Notes under the pieces: generated by a model | What the model saw: the letters and a program-made list of their open reading frames with translations, nothing else | What the model was told of the DNA's origin: nothing | Databases searched by the model: none | Position numbers and translations under genes: made by a program | Part shown: piece by piece, positions 58,789 to 64,000 of the stretch | Numbering within the stretch: the stretch's first letter is position 1 | Layout: each line of letters starts with the position of its first letter | NCBI RefSeq assembly: GCF_000348985.1 | Contig: NC_035934.1 | Location: 248,001-312,000, forward strand | Direction: 5' to 3' | DNA from: Huiozyma naganishii CBS 8797 | Lineage: Eukaryota > Ascomycota > Saccharomycetes > Saccharomycetales > Saccharomycetaceae | DNA length: 64,000 nt

Positions 58789-59598
58789 TCAGTGGCACTT
58801 GAAGATCCCCAGACCTTTGAGTATCTCATCCAACCAAATGGTTTCTTCGATACTTTCGTTAGCCGCCACGTATTCTGCTTCAGTGGTTGACAGAACAACA
58901 CAAGGAATTTTTTTGGAGGCAGGTCCGTCGGCGTATTTTAGAACATATCCATAGGCAAATTTTGCCTCTGAAGTGTCAGCATAGGATACATCTGTGTAGA
59001 TGTCAAACCGAGATTTACCGTCGTTTCGGTATACAATGGACTGGTCTTTGGTGGAGTTTAATATATCACAACAGTACACCATCCCATCACAGATGGCCCC
59101 GCCACAACCAAGCTAGGACCTGTTTAACCCCGATTAGGTGGACTTAACGAGGATCCTTGAGGAATCTGAAGAGAGATAGGAGACCGAGAAAGCAACATCT
59201 GGTCTGCCTGTGTTGGCGAAAAAGAGTAGTGTGCCAATCAAACGCTGATATTCCGTAATGTTGAATATCTTTGGAGGCGCTTCCTCATATCGACCATGGG
59301 TTTGAAACGGCGTGTGCGTTGCCTTCAAATCCTTGTATCCTAGTTCTTTGACTTTCTTTTCAATGTAGTCATAGAGACTGAGGCTGATCGTTTCTGGGGA
59401 TTGTTTGATATTCATACCCAGAAATTTTTGGATATGTCCCAGGTCTTTCATTTTGTACACAGAGGATAGATATTCCTTAATTTTGTTGATTTCCTTATCC
59501 GATGAGCTGGCAATTAGCAGGTCATCTATGCAAGTTTTTAAGACTATAAAGGATGTCTTTGACTTTGGAAGACATATTGTATATGATAAGTGACGCAC
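58789..59598 (-). pseudogene. Ty5-like pol fragment: RT C-terminal part and RNase H
   Basis: The upper part (59598-59134) reads CIDDLLIASSSDKEINK, MKDLGHIQKFLGM and QRLIGTLLFFANTGRPDVAF, typical of the broad Ty1/copia RT branch that includes Ty5. After a frameshift near 59100 the lower part has FDIYTDVSYAD, LSTTEAEYVAA and ETIWLDEIL of RNase H. The first catalytic residue of YVDD is changed. Upstream domains are absent. Confidence 0.8.
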
Positions 59599-61301
59599 TA
59601 GTTCACCCTCTTATATATTGTACATAAGTGATGAAGACGTAAGGTCTTCATCCAACAGAAAACTTCTTCTGCTATATCTCAGTTTGCGTCGGCATACTTT
59701 GTCTGTCACGTGCCATTCGTAATTGATTATGTGTCACAGGTTTACTTCCTGCACCCCGTCGCAACACATCCCATTGATCTTAAAGGGACAAATTAATAGA
59801 AAAAAACTACATCTACAATGAATCTAATCCAAGCACTACAGCTCCTATAACACTTGATTTGCTTAGTCAGAAACCTTGTTTTGTTGTGATGTGTCACATA
59901 GTGATATGGCACAGGAAATACACCTGGGACTTACAAAAACGAGGCAGATGTTAAAAAACACTGATGCTGAAGGTTGCCCACGACTATGGGCATTCAAAAC
60001 TGAAAGTTCCGGAATGCTGTCCCAAACTCCACAGATCATAACCTGTAGAGAATTGAGACTACGGATAATCACTTTAAATCTGGAGAGCGCAGTTTATATA
60101 ATAAGGGACGCATAATTCACTTATACTTTGCACCTAATTCAACAAGACAATATCTTTTCATCCATTGACCAATTATTTACAAATCTTGCGCAGAGGCTCT
60201 TCGAAGGAGAGCATATGTTATATAAGTACAACTAACTGCACATCGACAAAGCATCTGTTTCTTTCTATAATTTCCAACTCAACAACCGCAGGTGGGCACC
60301 TTCGCTTATGGCCCCGAATACACTTAGCAAATGTTCCAACATATCCCCATTATCAAAAATACATAAAAATGGTTCAAGCACATGTATTTCAAAAAACCGT
60401 CAAATATGACTAAATAGTTTTTTTTTATATCTTTAAAACATTTTAATTTTACCTAAACAAACTATTTTTTTAAAATATATTTCAAATAACAAAAAATAAT
60501 ATTTTATCACATGAATTATCCAAATATATGTGTAACATAATCGCTAACGACGAATTTAGCAAAGTAGTTTTTGCTTTCTAGTTTGATACGAAAATGTCAA
60601 TATTTTTTTTTTGCTTAGTTTGGTCATCCAATATTGTGAGATAAAGTCTGTATACAAGCCAAAGGATACTATATGTGTTGGGATATTGTTGGGATATTGC
60701 TTAAAATGCCAACATCACCGCTTTGTTATCTATTACCCAAAATGGAAACATCCTGAGTTTGTCGATGAGGTGAAAAACCTTCTCACCTATAAAAGACGAA
60801 CGTATGTAAAATAGTACTGTATATTATGTATCTACCACTGAGTACAGTGAACAAAATCTACTATGGATTCTACCCTTAATACTACCTTTATACAATCACT
60901 GGCTACACTGCAACAGCTTAGTGTAACCCGTAACGCGTGCTTAATTCGAGATTTGTTAACGATTTGGTCTTCAAGTTGGGCAGTTATTGCAAAGGGTTAT
61001 AAACCTTATCTTTAACATTGACGTGTGCGTCCTCTCAGGCTTCGTAAGAGTCTCAAAATAGCAAGGTCAAACCAGAGTTTTTCAAGCATATTTCTACGTG
61101 CTGATCAATTATACACATAACAGAATAATACAATACCTATTAAAGGTTTAATGCATAAGCAAACAGTCTCTGCTACTTTCCCAAGAGTGGAAGTAATCAG
61201 AGGGACAAAGGTTTCATATATTTCATCATTATTTTAAATAAATTACCTTTGAGTACCAAATAAAAATAATTTGAAAGAATAAGAATTTTGAGGATAAATT
61301 C
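59599..61301. other. AT-rich element-flank sequence
   Basis: A TGTCACGTGCCATT 14-mer at 59704 repeats that at 24558. 60415-60600 is very A/T-rich with a TATA-like tract. An ATG at 60863 starts MDSTLNTTFIQSLATLQQL, which resembles the possible gag start near 58370 on the minus strand and ends within 50 codons. No complete gene is seen. Confidence 0.35.
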
Positions 61302-61635
61302 TGTTAGGATAATTTGTGGAAGTCCCCAATATGGCTGGCTGGCCACCAATTATACAACGGCACGGGACACTATGAACCCGGGTAAGGGATGTGTTTAATA
61401 AGTGCACCCCACAGATACTTCCGAATCATATATAACCAGGCCATGCAGGATTATCTCAGGCCTTGAAGCTTCTCTGAATATGAACCAAGGAATAACCAAG
61501 AATAACTGATTAGATAATAATCATAGCAAGGTACAACCAACGGGTAGACTAGACTATGTACTTAAATATTAGCTAGATTGTATAAGAACCTAGTTTGACC
61601 CTTGTCCACATCAACAACCGAGTCTTACGCTAACA
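61302..61635 (+). mobile_element. Probable solo LTR, 334 bp, termini TGTTAG/CTAACA
   Basis: The segment begins TGTTAGGATA and ends TTACGCTAACA, giving perfect 6-bp inverted termini of the TG...CA kind. Its length of 334 bp is typical for yeast copia LTRs. TATATAACC and TGTATAAG inside are possible promoter elements. No clear 5-bp target duplication flanks it and there is no second copy in the window, so it rests on termini and length. Confidence 0.55.
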
Positions 61636-61664
61636 GATATGGTGTCAATAAGATAATCAAATTT

Positions 61665-61692
61665 GATTCACAGTACAATTGTACTGTGAATC
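61665..61692. repeat. Perfect 28-bp palindrome
   Basis: GATTCACAGTACAA is followed directly by its reverse complement with no spacer. It lies 30 bp outside the solo LTR, in gene-free sequence. Confidence 0.9.
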
Positions 61693-62316
61693 TAACCAGC
61701 TTACTTTTCACGCTGGCATAATAAAAGCAAAGAATACTAACTTTTCTTGTATGTTATAATATACGATAGTTCGAGGCTCTAAACAGACGTGTAGCATATA
61801 TATATAAATGGATTTTGTTTGTATGATAGAAGGAGCAAAGAACGCACTCCCGTCCAAAAAGATAATGAAGTGCTTACACTTATAAATAAAGCGTGGTACT
61901 ATCATGAGGTTAACCAGCTATTGTCCACCTTTAAGATGCCGCTCGCGGAAATAAACTTTTGCTCAGATTGCCTGCCCTCAAGCGAGCCCTTTTTGCATGG
62001 TCCCCCCTTCCTGTAATCATTATGTTCAAGCGGTTACGGTTATTAGTTTTTGTTACGATGACAATGAATATATAGACCATTATAAAGTGTATTCTTAGTG
62101 ACAGGAAAATATGATCCTAGTAAATACCGAAGAAAACAGACTCTACAAGTGGGAAAGTGTAACAGAAGTATATATACAACAGTTTTGTTTACAATCCTTT
62201 GCAGGGTATTCAAATAAAGTTTAGCTTTAGTGTTGGAATGTGGTGGATAAGCAACTACAGTACAGTAATCGCAAACATGAATTCATTGTTCCTATTATTC
62301 GTTCTCCCGTTACCTT
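61693..62316. other. Spacer downstream of COX16
   Basis: One short plus-strand frame (61819-62016, 65 codons from ATG) with EVLTLINKAWYYHEVNQLL is open but unrecognised. Nothing else stands out. Confidence 0.4.
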
Positions 62317-62691
62317 TCAACTCTTCGGGCTTGTATCCCACACGTTCTCGGACTCACCTTCCAATCTTGTAACACGTATTGGTTCCCAATCTTCCTCCGC
62401 TAGCCCTTGCAAGCGATAGTATTCGTCCTTGATGTCGAACTTCCTTTGGTTTTTCTTTATCTTCAACAGATCCTCCTCGTTCATTTCATTGATCCTCCTG
62501 TCTTCACGCTCATACTTGACCTCTGTAAATCCTGCAAGCCAGTAAGATCCCAGCACTATCATCCCACAGAAGGGCACTCCAAAATACAGGAACGGATTCT
62601 TCTTCATCAGTTTCTGGTACCGGCCTGCCAAAGATGCCTCGTACGCTAATTGCTGTCTCCTCGACCGAAATTTCTTACCACCAAACGACAT
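62317..62691 (-). CDS. COX16: Cytochrome c oxidase assembly protein Cox16
   Basis: The 124-aa protein matches Cox16 (118 aa) nearly residue for residue: MSFGGKKFRSRRQQLAYEA at the N-terminus, one membrane span at about 34-55, and RLQGLAEEDWEPIRV. It is an inner-membrane protein that helps Cox1/Cox2 assembly. Six extra residues (DTSPKS) extend the C-terminus. Divergent from SYS1, as YJL003W/YJL004C. Confidence 0.96.
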   Translation of the reverse strand: MSFGGKKFRSRRQQLAYEASLAGRYQKLMKKNPFLYFGVPFCGMIVLGSYWLAGFTEVKYEREDRRINEMNEEDLLKIKKNQRKFDIKDEYYRLQGLAEEDWEPIRVTRLEGESENVWDTSPKS

Positions 62692-63206
62692 CGTTACTGA
62701 ACACTGTAGACGTGTGTTACTAACGCCTCCCCATGGACTAACAAACTCCAGACAGCACTTCCCCTTCCCTCAGTCTCCTCTAAGCCGTCCTTCATCGGTT
62801 CTACAACCGGGGACTCAGAACAGCCAATCACACCGGGTAACATGCGGCGTCTGCATTTCTCACCAAAAACATAAAATTGTGAATGGAACGAATCGTAGTA
62901 ACGGTCCGCCTTCTCTTCACAAAGAGAACAGCGCCGTTGAAATTGATAACAGTGGTGGTATTATAAACGGTATTTCTTGCAGCAACAGGCAGAAGAGAGG
63001 TACGAAACATAGAGGTTGTCAATTGGAGCCTTTTATCTTGTTTGTTAAACCAAAAAAAAATAATACGATTTGTCTCTTGAAAAGACGAAATTAATCTTTG
63101 TGAAGGGACTAGCTCATTTCCCCTCCACTTCCCCGTTTTGTTTGTTTTGATCCCTTCCTCACCTAAGGTCGATCGATACAAGGATACTCAGAGGAGAAAA
63201 GAAAAT
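62692..63206. promoter_or_regulatory. Shared COX16/SYS1 promoter region
   Basis: The 515-bp gap between divergent starts holds a CCAATCA (62824-62830), a possible HAP box for COX16, and A-rich tracts nearer SYS1. Open frames here are not conserved. Confidence 0.45.
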
Positions 63207-63800
63207 ATGGTGTCTTTGAGGAGGTATTTGCGGGCTCCGAAGAGTCTGAAACCGTCTGAGATATTCAAGCAAGATTCTTTGTCACCGGGGAAAATCACCG
63301 TTCAGATTGTTATACTCCAGTTGTTCTACTATGCTACGGCGATCGTTCTTTTCTACATCTGGGCAAAGCTTGTAGGACACAAGCTTGTGATGCTGGACTG
63401 GCTGTTTTCGTCAAAATATATCGATTTCACAAACGGCTACGGTCTCTCCGTGTCCATCATCTGGCTCTTAGACTCGCTGATTTGTGTCATATTCCTCACT
63501 GTAATTGTTGGAAGAAGCAAACTTGCCTGGGATTTTGGAGTCACAGTGCATGCCATAAATTTCATAATTTTGTTGCTGTACACAAAACATCTACCGTCTA
63601 TGTCCTGGGTAGTTTTACAGATACTGTCCTCGCTGGTACTTATATTCTTAGGAACGTGGACCTCGAGGTGGCGTGAATTGAAGGACACTTTTTTCGAAGG
63701 CATGGTGGAAGCAACGGATATATCTACAGGGATGGGAAATTTGGAATCGAGTACTAGTGAAGCCGGTATTGAAATGAAAGATTTAGAGAGTCAAAGGTGA
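63207..63800 (+). CDS. SYS1: Golgi membrane protein Sys1
   Basis: The 197-aa protein has four membrane spans and the Sys1 signatures FKQDSLSPGKI, YGLSVSIIWLLDSLICV, GRSKLAWDF and LGTWTSRWRELKDTFFEG. It recruits the GTPase Arl3 to the trans-Golgi. ATG 63207 is chosen because it gives MVSLRRYLRAP, the family start; the frame is open further up. The tail is acidic and variable. Confidence 0.96.
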   Translation: MVSLRRYLRAPKSLKPSEIFKQDSLSPGKITVQIVILQLFYYATAIVLFYIWAKLVGHKLVMLDWLFSSKYIDFTNGYGLSVSIIWLLDSLICVIFLTVIVGRSKLAWDFGVTVHAINFIILLLYTKHLPSMSWVVLQILSSLVLIFLGTWTSRWRELKDTFFEGMVEATDISTGMGNLESSTSEAGIEMKDLESQR

Positions 63801-63908
63801 GAGAAAGTGATAATTCAGTCAGGATTAAACAGACAAACAAACAAACAAGTAAAACACAGTCATCGAAAGTCATTAATAATATAAAATTACAGCATTAACT
63901 ATTTTAAA

Positions 63909-64000
63909 CTATATAGTAAGATCATTACCTGGTACCTCTTCGAGCAGTTTGTCAATCAACTCGAAAACACTCAATTGTTTTTTACCTCTTATGTTATTGT
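63909..64000 (-). CDS. CYR1: 3' end of a convergent gene, probably adenylate cyclase CYR1 (truncated by the window)
   Basis: The minus-strand frame is open from the window edge to a TAG at 63909-63911 and encodes SVFELIDKLLEEVPGNDLTI at its end. It is convergent with SYS1, 108 bp apart. In S. cerevisiae the gene at this position and orientation is YJL005W (CYR1). The short stretch alone does not prove identity. Confidence 0.4.
   Translation of the reverse strand, partial: NNIRGKKQLSVFELIDKLLEEVPGNDLTI

Noticed and set aside
59876..60115. 79-codon plus-strand frame near the Ty5-like relic
   Set aside because: Matching antisense frame is open too and no domain is recognised; too weak to call a gene.
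60425..60515. A/T-rich tract next to ATCACATG considered as a point centromere
   Set aside because: The CDEI-like octamer faces away from the A/T tract and no CCGAA-type CDEIII is present.

Overview
This is a gene-dense stretch of budding-yeast nuclear DNA (Saccharomycetaceae). 23 complete protein genes and two gene ends at the window edges can be matched one-to-one, and nearly collinearly, with Saccharomyces cerevisiae genes. All complete genes read as single exons. There are two tRNA genes, solo-LTR-like sequences and relics of yeast Ty1/copia-type retrotransposons. The gene order joins pieces that lie on different S. cerevisiae chromosomes: a VII/X part (CRH1, RPC17, VTC4 and, at the far right, COX16, SYS1 and probably CYR1), an VIII part (RRM3, SLT2, YHI9, DAP2 and BCD1) and a IV part (SRP101, HRQ1, RTT103; then YDR306C, HNT2, RSC3, GPI11, CFT1, PRO1, BFR2, ATP5, MHR1, HDA2, DPL1, SSD1). 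SUR2 and CPR5 are absent from their S. cerevisiae-type positions. The VIII/IV and VII/X mixing fits a species that lost duplicates differently from S. cerevisiae, or one that diverged before the genome duplication. I cannot name the species.

Layout. 1-18.65 kb: conserved genes CRH1 (3' part), RPC17, VTC4, RRM3, SLT2, YHI9, DAP2, SRP101, HRQ1, RTT103; the first 8 kb is visibly richer in G/C-ending codons. 18.65-25.4 kb: a gene-poor island with a degenerate coding relic, three lineage-specific minus-strand genes (a Cys-containing 177-aa protein, a predicted secretory/membrane 223-aa protein, and a roughly 350-aa gene split by a frameshift), a pair of 117-bp direct repeats, an LTR-like sequence and tRNA-Val(CAC). 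25.4-51.6 kb: compact conserved genes from YDR306C to SSD1 and BCD1. 51.8-62.3 kb: a second island with tRNA-Thr(UGU), a second copy of the same LTR-like sequence, an 86-bp tandem repeat, Ty4-like and Ty5-like pol fragments in alternating orientations, and a solo LTR of about 334 bp. 62.3-64 kb: COX16, SYS1 and the 3' end of a convergent gene, probably CYR1.

How the genes work together. These are ordinary housekeeping functions: cell wall and its integrity MAP kinase (CRH1, SLT2, SSD1), polyphosphate (VTC4), mitochondria (ATP5, MHR1, COX16), chromatin and helicases (RRM3, HRQ1, RSC3, HDA2), RNA 3'-end processing and transcription (RTT103, CFT1, RPC17), ribosome and snoRNP assembly (BFR2, BCD1), ER targeting, GPI anchors and Golgi (SRP101, GPI11, SYS1), sphingolipid breakdown (DPL1) and proline synthesis (PRO1). 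Several promoters carry the site expected for their regulon: a Pho4 site at VTC4, an Rlm1 site at SLT2, PAC and RRPE at BFR2, and a CCAAT/HAP box at ATP5. The most striking non-coding observation is a 982-bp stretch with no ATG directly upstream of SSD1, which suggests a very long leader kept free of upstream start codons. Both islands coincide with breaks in synteny against S. cerevisiae. I see no convincing wholly new multi-gene system; the best candidates for undescribed biology are the lineage-specific genes at 20-24 kb, the SSD1 leader and the repeat structures.
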